Source of the DNA: Variovorax sp. OV329
GTDB lineage: Bacteria > Pseudomonadota > Gammaproteobacteria > Burkholderiales > Burkholderiaceae_C
DNA length: 64,000 bases
NCBI RefSeq assembly: GCF_900114785.1
Contig: NZ_FOUG01000003.1
Span: 248,001-312,000 of the forward strand
Direction: 5' to 3'
Position numbers and translations under genes: made by a program. This document shows, in pieces, positions 27,735 to 41,670 of this stretch; positions within the stretch are counted from its first letter, which is position 1, and each line of letters starts with the position of its first letter. A model generated the notes under the pieces. It was not told the DNA's origin and made no database searches. It was given only the letters and a program-made list of their open reading frames with translations.

Positions 27735-27763
27735 TTGGCATTGTTTGTGCAACGCAATATCCT
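27735..27763 (+). promoter_or_regulatory. gltB promoter region: sigma-54-like -24/-12 overlapping sigma-70-like boxes
   Basis: TTGGCATTGTTTGTGCA (27735-27751) matches the RpoN consensus YTGGCACGRNNNTTGCW at the invariant GG (27737-27738) and GC (27749-27750) with the correct spacing. The same TTGGCA also pairs with TATCCT (27758-27763) at a 17-base spacing, a plausible sigma-70 promoter. Either would start transcription about 40 bases before the gltB ATG. Confidence 0.5.
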
Positions 27764-27803
27764 TGCGGTCCCTGCGAAAAAACTGTCCCTCAAGGAGTGC
27801 GCC

Positions 27804-32543
<4,740 letters not shown>

Positions 32544-32585
32544 GCCGCGGCAGCGAAGAGCACATAGAAATACAAGGAAAGCACG

Positions 32586-34064
32586 ATGGGAAAGATCACC
32601 GGCTTCATGGAGCATGAGCGCGTCGAGGAGGGCTACAAGCCCGTCGAGGAACGCGTCAAGCATTACAAGGAATTCGTCGTCGGCCTGGACGCCTCGCAGG
32701 CCAAGGTGCAGGGCGCGCGCTGCATGGACTGCGGCACGCCCTTCTGCAACAGCGGCTGCCCGGTCAACAACATCATTCCGGACTTCAACGACCTGGTCTA
32801 TCGCAACGACTGGCAAAGCGCCTTCGCGGTGCTGGACTCCACCAACAATTTCCCGGAGTTCACCGGCCGCATCTGCCCCGCGCCCTGCGAGGCAGCCTGC
32901 GTGCTGAATGTGAACGACGACCCGGTGGGCATCAAGTCGATCGAGCACGCCATCATCGACCGCGCATGGGACGAGGGCTGGGTGGCAGCGCGCCCCGCGC
33001 GCCACAAGACCGGCAAGAAGGTCGCCGTGGTGGGTTCCGGCCCGGCCGGCATGGCCGCGGCCCAGCAGCTGGCACGCGCCGGCCATGACGTCACCCTGTT
33101 CGAGAAGAACGACCGCATCGGCGGCCTGCTGCGCTACGGCATTCCCGACTTCAAGATGGAGAAGTCGCACATCGACCGCCGCGTCGAGCAGATGAAGGCC
33201 GAAGGCGTGGTGTTCCGCACCGGCGTCATGGTGGGCGCCGCCAAGGACCCGCTGGGCAAGGGCTCCAAGGTCACCAACCTGGCCAAGGAAACCGTCACGC
33301 CCGAAGAGCTGCAGAAGGAATTCGACGCCGTGGTGCTCACCGGCGGTGCCGAACAGTCGCGCGACCTGCCCGTGCCCGGCCGCGACCTGGACGGCATCCA
33401 CTTCGCCATGGAGTTCCTGCCCCAGCAGAACCGCGTCAACGCCGGCGACAAGGTCAAGGGCCAGCTGCGCGCCGACGACAAGCACGTCATCGTCATCGGC
33501 GGCGGCGACACCGGCTCCGACTGCGTGGGCACCAGCAACCGCCACGGCGCGGCCAGCGTGACCCAGTTCGAGCTAATGCCCCAGCCGCCCGAAGAGGAGA
33601 ACCGCCCGCTGACCTGGCCCTACTGGCCGATCAAGCTGCGCACCAGCTCCAGCCACGAGGAAGGCTGCGAGCGCGAGTTCGCCATCTCCACCAAGGAGTT
33701 CACCGGCGAGAAGGGCAAGATCACCGGCCTGACGACGGTCAACGTCGAGTTCAAGGACGGCAAGTTCGTCGAGGTTGCCGGCAGCGAGAAAACCTACAAG
33801 GCCGACATGGTGCTGCTGGCCATGGGCTTCGTGAGCCCGGTCGCCTCGGTGCTGGAGGCCTTCGGCGTCGAGAAGGACGGCCGCGGCAACGCCAAGGCCA
33901 CGGTGGACTTCATCGGCGGCTACCAGACCAATGTGCCCAAGGTGTTCGCCGCCGGCGACATCCGCCGCGGCCAGTCGCTGGTGGTGTGGGCAATCCGCGA
34001 AGGCCGCCAGGCCGCGCGCGCCGTCGACGAATTCCTGATGGGCTTCTCCGACCTGCCGCGCTGA
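32586..34064 (+). CDS. gltD: Glutamate synthase (NADPH) small subunit
   Basis: GltD is the 492-residue flavoprotein that oxidises NADPH and feeds electrons to GltB. The N-terminal part carries the cysteines for two 4Fe-4S clusters ([14 protein letters not shown] and CPAPCEAAC). The FAD-binding [19 protein letters not shown] lies near residues 142-160, and the NADPH-binding [13 protein letters not shown] near 300. AAGGAAAGC precedes the ATG. An intrinsic terminator lies 125 bases past the stop. Confidence 0.97.
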   Translation: MGKITGFMEHERVEEGYKPVEERVKHYKEFVVGLDASQAKVQGARCMDCGTPFCNSGCPVNNIIPDFNDLVYRNDWQSAFAVLDSTNNFPEFTGRICPAPCEAACVLNVNDDPVGIKSIEHAIIDRAWDEGWVAARPARHKTGKKVAVVGSGPAGMAAAQQLARAGHDVTLFEKNDRIGGLLRYGIPDFKMEKSHIDRRVEQMKAEGVVFRTGVMVGAAKDPLGKGSKVTNLAKETVTPEELQKEFDAVVLTGGAEQSRDLPVPGRDLDGIHFAMEFLPQQNRVNAGDKVKGQLRADDKHVIVIGGGDTGSDCVGTSNRHGAASVTQFELMPQPPEEENRPLTWPYWPIKLRTSSSHEEGCEREFAISTKEFTGEKGKITGLTTVNVEFKDGKFVEVAGSEKTYKADMVLLAMGFVSPVASVLEAFGVEKDGRGNAKATVDFIGGYQTNVPKVFAAGDIRRGQSLVVWAIREGRQAARAVDEFLMGFSDLPR

Positions 34065-34188
34065 ACAGGCGGGGAGGGCGGCTGGGTCCAAAGGCCGGCC
34101 GCAGCGCCCGCCATCCGGAGGGTGTCGCAAGCCTGCCACGCCGCCACACTGGGGCGGCCGGCACCATCCCTTATCATCGTGTCACCGC

Positions 34189-34230
34189 AAAGCCGGGATT
34201 TCCCTGATGGGACACCCGGCTTTCTTTTTT
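34189..34230 (+). terminator. Rho-independent terminator between gltD and mlaF
   Basis: AAAGCCGGG (34189-34197) pairs perfectly with CCCGGCTTT (34215-34223) across a 17-base loop, followed by CTTTTTT. Its T-run ends only 5 bases before the mlaF ATG, so it either closes gltBD or sits inside the mlaF leader as an attenuator. The upstream spacer 34065-34188 has no gene; CTTATCATCG at 34170-34179 could contain a TATCAT -10. Confidence 0.75.
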
Positions 34231-34235
34231 GTCCG

Positions 34236-35060
34236 ATGACCGACCTGGCCACCCCCTCTCTCGTCGAATTCCGGAACCTCGTTTTCGGCTACGACTCGCG
34301 CGCCATCCTGGACGGCGTGTCCTTCCGCGTGCCCCGCGGCAAGGTGACGGCCATCATGGGTGCGTCCGGCGGCGGCAAGACGACCACGCTGCGCCTCATC
34401 GGCGGCCAGCTGCGCGCTTCGGGCGGCGAGGTGCTGTTCGACGGCCAGGACGTGGCCCGGCTCGACCAGGCCCAGCTCTACAAGGCGCGCCGGCGCATGG
34501 GCATGCTGTTCCAGTTCGGCGCCCTCTTCACCGACATGAGCGTGTTCGACAACGTGGCCTTTCCCTTGCGCGAGCACACGGAACTGCCCGAGGTGCTGGT
34601 GCGCGACATCGTGCTGATGAAGCTGGAAGCCGTGGGCCTGCGCGGTGCACGCGCGCTCATGCCCAGCGAGGTGTCCGGCGGCATGGCCCGCCGCATCGCA
34701 TTGGCGCGCGCCATCGCGCTGGACCCCGAACTGGTGATGTACGACGAGCCCTTCGCCGGGCTGGACCCGATCTCGCTCGGCACCGCCGCGCAGCTGATCC
34801 GGCGCCTGAACGATTCGCTGGGCCTGACCAGCATCGTGGTCTCGCACGACCTGGAGGAAACCTTCGGCATCGCCGACCACGTGGTGATCCTGGCCAACGG
34901 CAAGGTCGCGGCCGAAGGCCCGCCGGACCAGGTGCACCAGAGTGCCGATCCGCTGGTGCACCAGTTCGTGAACGCGCTGGCCGACGGGCCGGTGCATTTC
35001 CACTATCCGGGTGTCAGCGTCACCGACGACTTCGGCAACTCCGCCGGGGGGCGCGCATGA
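34236..35060 (+). CDS. mlaF: Phospholipid transport ATP-binding protein MlaF
   Basis: MlaF is the ABC ATPase of the Mla system, which moves phospholipids between the outer and inner membranes. In the 274-residue product the Walker A GASGGGKT is at residues 42-49, the signature VSGGMARR lies near 147, and Walker B with DEPFAGLDP lies near 170. The C-terminal extension ends in [16 protein letters not shown] 34236 lacks an obvious ribosome site, because the terminator T-run abuts it. It heads mlaFEDACB. Confidence 0.94.
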   Translation: MTDLATPSLVEFRNLVFGYDSRAILDGVSFRVPRGKVTAIMGASGGGKTTTLRLIGGQLRASGGEVLFDGQDVARLDQAQLYKARRRMGMLFQFGALFTDMSVFDNVAFPLREHTELPEVLVRDIVLMKLEAVGLRGARALMPSEVSGGMARRIALARAIALDPELVMYDEPFAGLDPISLGTAAQLIRRLNDSLGLTSIVVSHDLEETFGIADHVVILANGKVAAEGPPDQVHQSADPLVHQFVNALADGPVHFHYPGVSVTDDFGNSAGGRA

Positions 35061-35125
35061 ATTCCCGTCCGCTCGGCCTGAAGGATGCTCCCGCCGCAGC
35101 AACAAGGGCGGAGGTCCTTCGATGA
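35057..35125 (+). CDS. Possible 22-residue coupling ORF between mlaF and mlaE
   Basis: An ATG overlapping the mlaF stop (ATGA) opens a 22-codon frame ([22 protein letters not shown]). Its TGA overlaps the mlaE ATG (ATGA) in the same way. It fills the whole mlaF-mlaE gap and contains the mlaE ribosome site (GGAGG). It is hydrophilic with no recognisable domain. It may serve only to carry ribosomes from mlaF to mlaE, or it could be coincidence. Confidence 0.35.
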   Translation: MNSRPLGLKDAPAAATRAEVLR

Positions 35126-35904
35126 GTTGGTGGCGTCCGTCCGACGTGGGCTTCGCCGTGCGCACCAAGCTGGCCGGCGTGGGCTGGGGCGCCAAGCTCT
35201 TCCTGCGCCTGCTGGCCCATGCGGCAAGCAGCTTCCGCCGCTTCGCCCTGGTGCGCGACCAGATCCATTTCCTGGGCAACTACTCGCTGGCCATCATCGC
35301 GGTGTCAGGCCTGTTCGTGGGCTTCGTGCTCGGGCTGCAGGGCTATTACACGCTGCAGCGCTACGGTTCGGCCGATGCGCTGGGCCTGCTGGTGGCGCTG
35401 AGCCTGGTGCGTGAACTGGGCCCGGTTGTTGCTGCGCTTCTCTTCGCGGGCCGCGCGGGCACCTCGCTCACGGCCGAGATCGGCCTGATGAAGGCGGGGG
35501 AACAGCTCAGCGCCATGGAGATGATGGCCGTTGACCCGGTGCAGCGCATCCTGGCACCGCGCTTCTGGGCCGGCGTCATCACCATGCCGCTGCTGGCTGC
35601 GGTGTTCAGCGCCGTCGGCGTGATCGGCGGCTACGTGGTGGGCGTGGTCATGCTGGGCGTGGACCCGGGCGCCTTCTGGGGCCAGATGCAGGGCGGCGTC
35701 GACGTGTGGCGCGACGTGGGCAATGGCGTGATCAAGAGCCTGGTGTTCGGCTTCACGGTCACCTTCATCGCGCTGCTGCAGGGCTACGAGGCGCAGCCCA
35801 CGCCCGAAGGCGTGTCGCGTGCCACCACGCGCACCGTGGTCATGGCATCGCTGGCGGTGCTGGGGCTGGACTTCATGCTCACCGCCATGATGTTCAGCAT
35901 CTGA
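35122..35904 (+). CDS. mlaE: Phospholipid transport permease MlaE
   Basis: MlaE is the 260-residue inner-membrane permease of the Mla complex. It contains five or six hydrophobic segments. The family motif [20 protein letters not shown] lies near residues 93-112, followed by the E(I/L)GLMKAGEQL region. A C-terminal [20 protein letters not shown] completes the pattern. ATG 35122 with GGAGG 7 bases upstream is the only suitable start. Confidence 0.94.
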   Translation: MSWWRPSDVGFAVRTKLAGVGWGAKLFLRLLAHAASSFRRFALVRDQIHFLGNYSLAIIAVSGLFVGFVLGLQGYYTLQRYGSADALGLLVALSLVRELGPVVAALLFAGRAGTSLTAEIGLMKAGEQLSAMEMMAVDPVQRILAPRFWAGVITMPLLAAVFSAVGVIGGYVVGVVMLGVDPGAFWGQMQGGVDVWRDVGNGVIKSLVFGFTVTFIALLQGYEAQPTPEGVSRATTRTVVMASLAVLGLDFMLTAMMFSI

Positions 35905-35924
35905 AGAAGTAAAGGGATCGAGAG

Positions 35925-36413
35925 ATGCAACGCTCCAAGAACGATGTGTGGGTGGGCCTGTTCGTGCTGATCGGCGCGGCGGCGCTGCTCTTCCTGGCGC
36001 TCCAGTCGGCCAACCTGCTGAGCCTGAGTTTCCAGAGCAGCTACAAGGTGACGGCACGCTTCGACAACATCGGCGGGCTCAAGCCCCAGACGGCGGTCAA
36101 GAGCGCGGGCGTGGTGGTCGGTCGTGTGGAGTCCATCACCTTTGACGACAAGAGCTTTCAGGCGGACGTAACATTGGCACTGCAAAGCCGTTACAGTTTT
36201 CCCAAGGACAGCTCGCTCAAGATCCTGACCAGTGGCCTGCTCGGCGAGCAGTACATCGGCATCGAGGCCGGCGCCGACGACAAGAATCTGCAAGCAGGCG
36301 ACACCATCTCCGCCACACAATCCGCGGTGGTGCTGGAAAACCTCATCAGCCAGTTCCTCTACAGCAAGGCCGCCGAAGGCAGCCAGGCTGCGGGGGCCAA
36401 CAACAAGAAATGA
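35925..36413 (+). CDS. mlaD: Mla MCE-domain substrate-binding protein MlaD
   Basis: MlaD is an inner-membrane anchored MCE protein that forms the periplasmic hexameric ring of the Mla complex. The 162-residue product has one transmembrane anchor (residues 9-30) and an MCE domain (about 38-115) with FDNIGGLKPQTAVKSAGVVVGRV. The C-terminal helix region (TQSAVVLENLISQFLYSK) lines the lipid tunnel. AAAGGGA precedes the ATG. Its stop overlaps the mlaA start. Confidence 0.94.
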   Translation: MQRSKNDVWVGLFVLIGAAALLFLALQSANLLSLSFQSSYKVTARFDNIGGLKPQTAVKSAGVVVGRVESITFDDKSFQADVTLALQSRYSFPKDSSLKILTSGLLGEQYIGIEAGADDKNLQAGDTISATQSAVVLENLISQFLYSKAAEGSQAAGANNKK

Positions 36414-37159
36414 AGCTCTTTTCGATTCGCTCCACGCTGAGCCGCGAATCCCGCAAGCCCGCCCGGCGCCTCCTGGCGGCCGCCGCGGTTGCAGCCTGCC
36501 TGGGCGGCTGCGCATCGGCCCAGCCGGCCAACAATCCGGCCGACCCGTGGGAATCCTTCAACCGCGGTGTCTTCCGCTTCAACGACGTGGTCGACGACGC
36601 AGTGATGCGCCCTGTGGCGGTGGCCTACGAGACCGTGGTGCCGCAACTGATGCGCACCGGAGTCACCAATTTCTTCAACAACCTGGTCGACGTCTGGAGC
36701 TTTGCCAACAGCGTGATGCAGCTGCGCGGCGAACAGAGCGCGCAGACCTTCATGCGCGTGAACGTCAACACCTTCTTCGGTCTTGGCGGACTGCTCGACG
36801 TGGCCTCGGAAGCCGGCATCGAGCGCCACCGCGAGGACTTCGGCCAGACCCTGGGGCGCTGGGGTGCCGGCCCGGGTCCTTACGTCATGCTGCCGATCCT
36901 CGGGCCTTCGACCTTGCGCGACACCGTGGCGCTGCCGGTGGACTACTACGGTGGCCTGATCTCCAACGTCGGCGACATCCCGGTGCGCAACTCGCTCTAT
37001 GCGATGCGCCTGGTGGATGCGCGGGCCCAGCTTCTGCCGGTGGACCGCTTGCTGCGCGACGCCGCACTGGACCGCTACACGCTCACGCGCGACGTGTTTC
37101 TGCAGCGCAGGCGTAACGACGTGTTCGACGGCAATCCGCCGGACGACGAGCAACAATAG
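36410..37159 (+). CDS. mlaA: Outer-membrane lipoprotein MlaA (VacJ)
   Basis: MlaA removes surface-exposed phospholipids from the outer leaflet and hands them to MlaC. The 249-residue product has a signal peptide with lipobox LGGC. The signature NPADPWESFNRGVFRFND follows. A central GLGGLLDVASEAGI segment and PYVMLPILGPSTLRDT are typical of the family. In Enterobacteria mlaA lies apart from mlaFEDCB; here it is inside the operon, as usual in Burkholderiales. Confidence 0.94.
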   Translation: MKLFSIRSTLSRESRKPARRLLAAAAVAACLGGCASAQPANNPADPWESFNRGVFRFNDVVDDAVMRPVAVAYETVVPQLMRTGVTNFFNNLVDVWSFANSVMQLRGEQSAQTFMRVNVNTFFGLGGLLDVASEAGIERHREDFGQTLGRWGAGPGPYVMLPILGPSTLRDTVALPVDYYGGLISNVGDIPVRNSLYAMRLVDARAQLLPVDRLLRDAALDRYTLTRDVFLQRRRNDVFDGNPPDDEQQ

Positions 37160-37186
37160 CCCTCCCGGCGAGGCCTGGGCCTACGC

Positions 37187-37204
37187 CGCCAGGGGAACCT
37201 GGCG
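37187..37204 (+). other. Hairpin with GGAA tetraloop between mlaA and mlaC
   Basis: CGCCAGG (37187-37193) and CCTGGCG (37198-37204) form a perfect 7-bp stem closed by a GNRA-type GGAA loop. It lies in the 108-base mlaA-mlaC spacer, the longest gap inside the operon. No T-run follows, so it is more likely an mRNA stability or processing element than a terminator. Confidence 0.4.
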
Positions 37205-37267
37205 CCAGATGCCGACCCCAAGGGGGACCGGAACATCTTGCGACCGCATCGAACAAGGGAATATCTG

Positions 37268-37945
37268 ATGATGAACAAACAGCCGACCGCTCTTCTCCAA
37301 CGCCGCGGATTCGCCCGCGTGCTGCTGGCCGGGGCGCTGCTGGTGGGCTCCGCCATCGGGCTGGCGCCGCTGGCCCGTGCGGCCGACGAGGCGCCCGATG
37401 CGCTGGTCAAGCGCCTCACCACCGACGTGCTGCAGACGCTCAAGTCGGACAAGTCGATCAAGGCCGGCGACATCCCGAAGATCATGCAGCTGGTCGACAC
37501 CAAGGTCATGCCCAACGTCAACTTCCAGCGCATGACCGCCTCGGCTGTCGGCCCGAAGTGGCGTGAAGCCACGCCCGAGCAGCAGAAGCGCCTGCAGGAC
37601 GCCTTCAAGCTGCTGCTGGTGCGCACCTACGCCGGCGCGCTGGACCAGGTCACCGACCAGGAAGTGACCGTGCGTCCCTTCCGCGGCTCGGCCGACGACA
37701 AGGAAGTGCTGGTGCGCACCGAAGTGCGGGGCAGCGGCGAGCCGGTGCAGCTGGACTACCGCCTGGAAAAAACGCCGGGTGAAGCCGGCGGCTGGAAGAT
37801 CTACAACCTGAACGTGCTGGGCATCTGGCTGGTCGACACCTACCGCAGCCAGTTCACGCAGGAAATCAACTCCAAGGGCATCGACGGCCTGATCGCCGCC
37901 CTGGAGGCGCGCAACAAGTCCAGCGCCGGCGGCGCCAAGACCTGA
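37268..37945 (+). CDS. mlaC: Periplasmic phospholipid-binding protein MlaC
   Basis: MlaC shuttles phospholipids across the periplasm between MlaA and MlaFEDB. The 225-residue product (MMNKQPTALLQRRG start) has a signal peptide ending LARAADEAP. The Tol-Tol-Ttg2 domain follows, with VMPNVNFQRMTASAVG and PVQLDYRLEKTPGEAGGWKIYNLNVLGIWLVDTYR (split here by family). AAGGGA lies 7 bases before ATG 37268. A short in-frame upstream start at 37238 is not favoured. Confidence 0.93.
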   Translation: MMNKQPTALLQRRGFARVLLAGALLVGSAIGLAPLARAADEAPDALVKRLTTDVLQTLKSDKSIKAGDIPKIMQLVDTKVMPNVNFQRMTASAVGPKWREATPEQQKRLQDAFKLLLVRTYAGALDQVTDQEVTVRPFRGSADDKEVLVRTEVRGSGEPVQLDYRLEKTPGEAGGWKIYNLNVLGIWLVDTYRSQFTQEINSKGIDGLIAALEARNKSSAGGAKT

Positions 37946-37959
37946 GCGGCCGCCTGGCG

Positions 37960-38235
37960 ATGATGCTGGTCCTGCCTGCCCGCCTCACCCACGACGAGGC
38001 GCCTGCCTGCATGCGCATGCTGCAGCAGGGCGTGGCGGCCCACACGGGCTCGTCCATCGTGGTGGATGCCGGCGGTCTGCAGCATTTCGATTCCTCCGCG
38101 CTGGCCATCCTGCTGGAGTGCCGGCGCGAGGCCACGGCCCTGGGGCGTGGCTTCTCGGTCAAGGGCCTCCCCGTGCGGCTGCGCGAGCTGGGTTCGCTCT
38201 ACGGCGTGGCCTCGCTGCTGCCCGCAGCGCCCTGA
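37960..38235 (+). CDS. mlaB: STAS-domain protein MlaB
   Basis: MlaB is the small STAS protein that binds MlaF and stabilises the ABC complex. The 91-residue product has the STAS core VVDAGGLQHFDSSALAILLECRR, with the conserved Asp-Ser-Ser and the following helix. It closes the mla operon, 14 bases after mlaC. ATG 37960 (MM) gives the expected N-terminus. Confidence 0.9.
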   Translation: MMLVLPARLTHDEAPACMRMLQQGVAAHTGSSIVVDAGGLQHFDSSALAILLECRREATALGRGFSVKGLPVRLRELGSLYGVASLLPAAP

Positions 38236-38308
38236 GCGCCGGCCGGGCGGGGCGGCGTTGGCCGCCGCGGGCGGGGAAATTGCCAGCCCCGTAAAATCCC
38301 GGGCTCCC

Positions 38309-39256
38309 ATGCCCGCGATCTCCTTCCAATCGGTCTCCAAGACTTTCCCCCCATCTCGCCAGCAGCGGGCCCAAGGCAAGACCGGCCTGCGGGCCCTGGA
38401 TGGCGTTACGTTCGACATCCAGGAAGGCGAGTTCTTCGGCCTCCTGGGCCCCAACGGTGCTGGCAAGACCACGCTGATCAGCATCCTGGCCGGGCTTTCG
38501 CGCCCTACGGCCGGCGCGGTGCACGTCAACGGCTTCGACGTGCAGGCCCAGTTCTCCGACGCCCGCCGCCAGCTGGGTGTGGTGCCGCAGGAGCTGGTCT
38601 TCGACCCTTTCTTCAACGTGCGTGAGGCGCTGCGCATCCAGTCGGGCTACTTCGGCATCCGCAACAACGACGACTGGATCGACGAGCTGCTCTCCAGCCT
38701 GGGCCTGGCCGACAAGGCCACCGCCAACATGCGCCAGCTCTCGGGCGGCATGAAGCGGCGGGTTCTGGTGGCGCAGGCCCTGGTGCACAAGCCGCCGGTC
38801 ATCGTGCTGGACGAGCCCACCGCCGGCGTGGACGTCGAGCTTCGCCAGACGCTGTGGCAGTTCGTGGCGCGGCTCAACAAGGAAGGCAGCACCGTGCTGC
38901 TCACGACCCACTACCTGGAAGAGGCGGAGGCCCTGTGCAACCGCATCGCCATGCTCAAGCAGGGCCGCGTGATCGCGCTGGACCGCACCAGCGAGCTGCT
39001 GCGTTCGGCCGCCAGCAACGTGCTGCGCTTCAAGACCGACGGCCAGCTGCCCTGGGAGATCGCCCGCAACGCCCGCATCACCGGACGCATCGTCCAGCTG
39101 CCTGCTCAGAACGCGCACGAGGTCGAGCAGCTGCTGGCCGCCATCCGCCAAGCTGGCTTGGCGGTGGAAGACGTGGAGATGCGCAAGGCCGACCTGGAGG
39201 ACGTGTTCATCGACCTCATGGCCGGCGAACAGACCCCGTTGGAGGTGGCGCGATGA
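38309..39256 (+). CDS. ABC transporter ATP-binding protein, YadG-like
   Basis: This is the ATPase of an ABC-2 type exporter resembling YadG. In the 315-residue product Walker A GPNGAGKT is at residues 47-54, the signature LSGGMKRR is near 144, and Walker B with DEPTAGVD is near 168. The C-terminal 80 residues are the extension seen in YadG-type proteins. TAAAAT (38292-38297) ends 11 bases before the ATG and may be a promoter with a very short leader. It pairs with the overlapping permease gene; substrate unknown. Confidence 0.88.
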   Translation: MPAISFQSVSKTFPPSRQQRAQGKTGLRALDGVTFDIQEGEFFGLLGPNGAGKTTLISILAGLSRPTAGAVHVNGFDVQAQFSDARRQLGVVPQELVFDPFFNVREALRIQSGYFGIRNNDDWIDELLSSLGLADKATANMRQLSGGMKRRVLVAQALVHKPPVIVLDEPTAGVDVELRQTLWQFVARLNKEGSTVLLTTHYLEEAEALCNRIAMLKQGRVIALDRTSELLRSAASNVLRFKTDGQLPWEIARNARITGRIVQLPAQNAHEVEQLLAAIRQAGLAVEDVEMRKADLEDVFIDLMAGEQTPLEVAR

Positions 39257-40020
39257 TGATCACGGCCACCGGCTGGCGGGCGCTCCTGTACAAGGAGGTG
39301 CTGCGTTTCTGGAAGGTCGGCTTCCAGACCGTGGGCGCCCCCGTGCTCACCGCCGTGCTCTACCTGATGGTCTTCGGCCACGTGCTGGAAGACCACGTGA
39401 AGGTGTACGGCAGCGTCAGCTACACCGCCTTCCTCATCCCCGGCCTGGTGATGATGAGCGTGCTGCAGAACGCCTTCGCCAACAGTTCCTCGTCCATCAT
39501 CCAGAGCAAGATCATGGGCAGCCTGGTCTTCGTGCTGCTCACGCCGCTGTCGCACTGGGGCTGGTTCTTCGCCTACGTGGGCTCGTCCATCGTGCGCGGA
39601 CTGGTCGTGGGCCTGGGCGTGTTGACCGTGTGCCTGTTCTTCGCCGTGCCCGGCTTGAACGAGCCGCTGTGGGTGCTGGCTTTCGCCTTCCTGGGTGCGG
39701 CCATGCTGGGCACGCTGGGCCTGATCGCCGGGCTCTGGTCCGAGAAGTTCGACCAGATGGCGGTGTTCCAGAACTTCCTGATCATGCCCATGACCTTCCT
39801 GTCGGGCGTGTTCTATTCCATCCATTCGCTCCCGCCCTTCTGGCAGAAGGTGAGCCACCTCAATCCCTTCTTCTACATGATCGACGGCTTCCGCTACGGC
39901 TTCTTCGGCGTGAGCGATGCCTCGCCCTGGCTGAGCCTGGGCATCGTAGGCGGGGCCTGGCTTGCAGTGAGCGCACTGGCCGTACATCTCTTGCGCATCG
40001 GCTACAAGATTAGAGGCTAG
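39253..40020 (+). CDS. ABC-2 type transporter permease, YadH-like
   Basis: This 255-residue inner-membrane permease of the ABC-2 family has six hydrophobic helices. The C-terminal motif MTFLSGVFYSIHSLPPFWQ and the following LNPFFYMIDGFRYGFFG are typical of YadH/DrrB/NodJ-like exporters. It overlaps the ATPase stop at ATGATGA. Substrate is unknown; in this neighbourhood between mla and murA an envelope-related compound is plausible but unproven. Confidence 0.88.
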   Translation: MMITATGWRALLYKEVLRFWKVGFQTVGAPVLTAVLYLMVFGHVLEDHVKVYGSVSYTAFLIPGLVMMSVLQNAFANSSSSIIQSKIMGSLVFVLLTPLSHWGWFFAYVGSSIVRGLVVGLGVLTVCLFFAVPGLNEPLWVLAFAFLGAAMLGTLGLIAGLWSEKFDQMAVFQNFLIMPMTFLSGVFYSIHSLPPFWQKVSHLNPFFYMIDGFRYGFFGVSDASPWLSLGIVGGAWLAVSALAVHLLRIGYKIRG

Positions 40021-40030
40021 AAATGTCTGC

Positions 40031-40120
40031 CCCCCGGCTTTTCACTCGTTTCGCTCCTGTAACGCCACCCCCCGCGGGGGAGGCGCGGCCGGCTTCGGGC
40101 GGCCCGGCGCTCGGCCGCAA
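40031..40120. repeat. GC-rich intergenic palindromic repeat upstream of bolA-like gene
   Basis: Two nested inverted repeats fill the gap. CGCC-AC-CCCCCGCGGGGG-A-GGCG lies at about 40063-40085, and GCGGCCG (40085-40091) pairs with CGGCCGC (40112-40118). Flanking TTTCGCTCC and TTTCGCTTCGCTC strings are similar to each other. This architecture resembles the dispersed intergenic repeats I recall from Comamonadaceae genomes. No other copy occurs in this window. Confidence 0.45.
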
Positions 40121-40138
40121 ACTTTCGCTTCGCTCAAC

Positions 40139-40384
40139 ATGACCGCCGAAGAACTCCAATCCATCATCGCCGCGGGCCTGCCCTGCGAGCACATCTTGCT
40201 CGAGGGCGACGGCCGTCATTGGTACGCGACCATCGTCTCGGCCGAATTCGAGGGCAAGCGCGCCATCGCGCGGCACCAGCGGGTCTACAAGACGCTGGGT
40301 GCGAAAATGCACACCGACGAGGTGCACGCGCTCTCGATGAAAACCTTCACGCCGGCCGAGTGGGCCGCCCAACCCAAGGCCTGA
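40139..40384 (+). CDS. ibaG: BolA-family protein, IbaG-like
   Basis: This is an 81-residue BolA-type protein. Members bind monothiol glutaredoxins and Fe-S clusters; the IbaG subgroup (formerly YrbA) is typically encoded next to murA and mla genes, as here. The class II KH-like fold is recognisable from [20 protein letters not shown], followed by [22 protein letters not shown]. Cys16 and the conserved His residues are candidate ligands. murA begins 8 bases after the stop. Confidence 0.9.
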   Translation: MTAEELQSIIAAGLPCEHILLEGDGRHWYATIVSAEFEGKRAIARHQRVYKTLGAKMHTDEVHALSMKTFTPAEWAAQPKA

Positions 40385-40392
40385 CCTCCATC

Positions 40393-41666
<1,274 letters not shown>

Positions 41667-41670
<4 letters not shown>

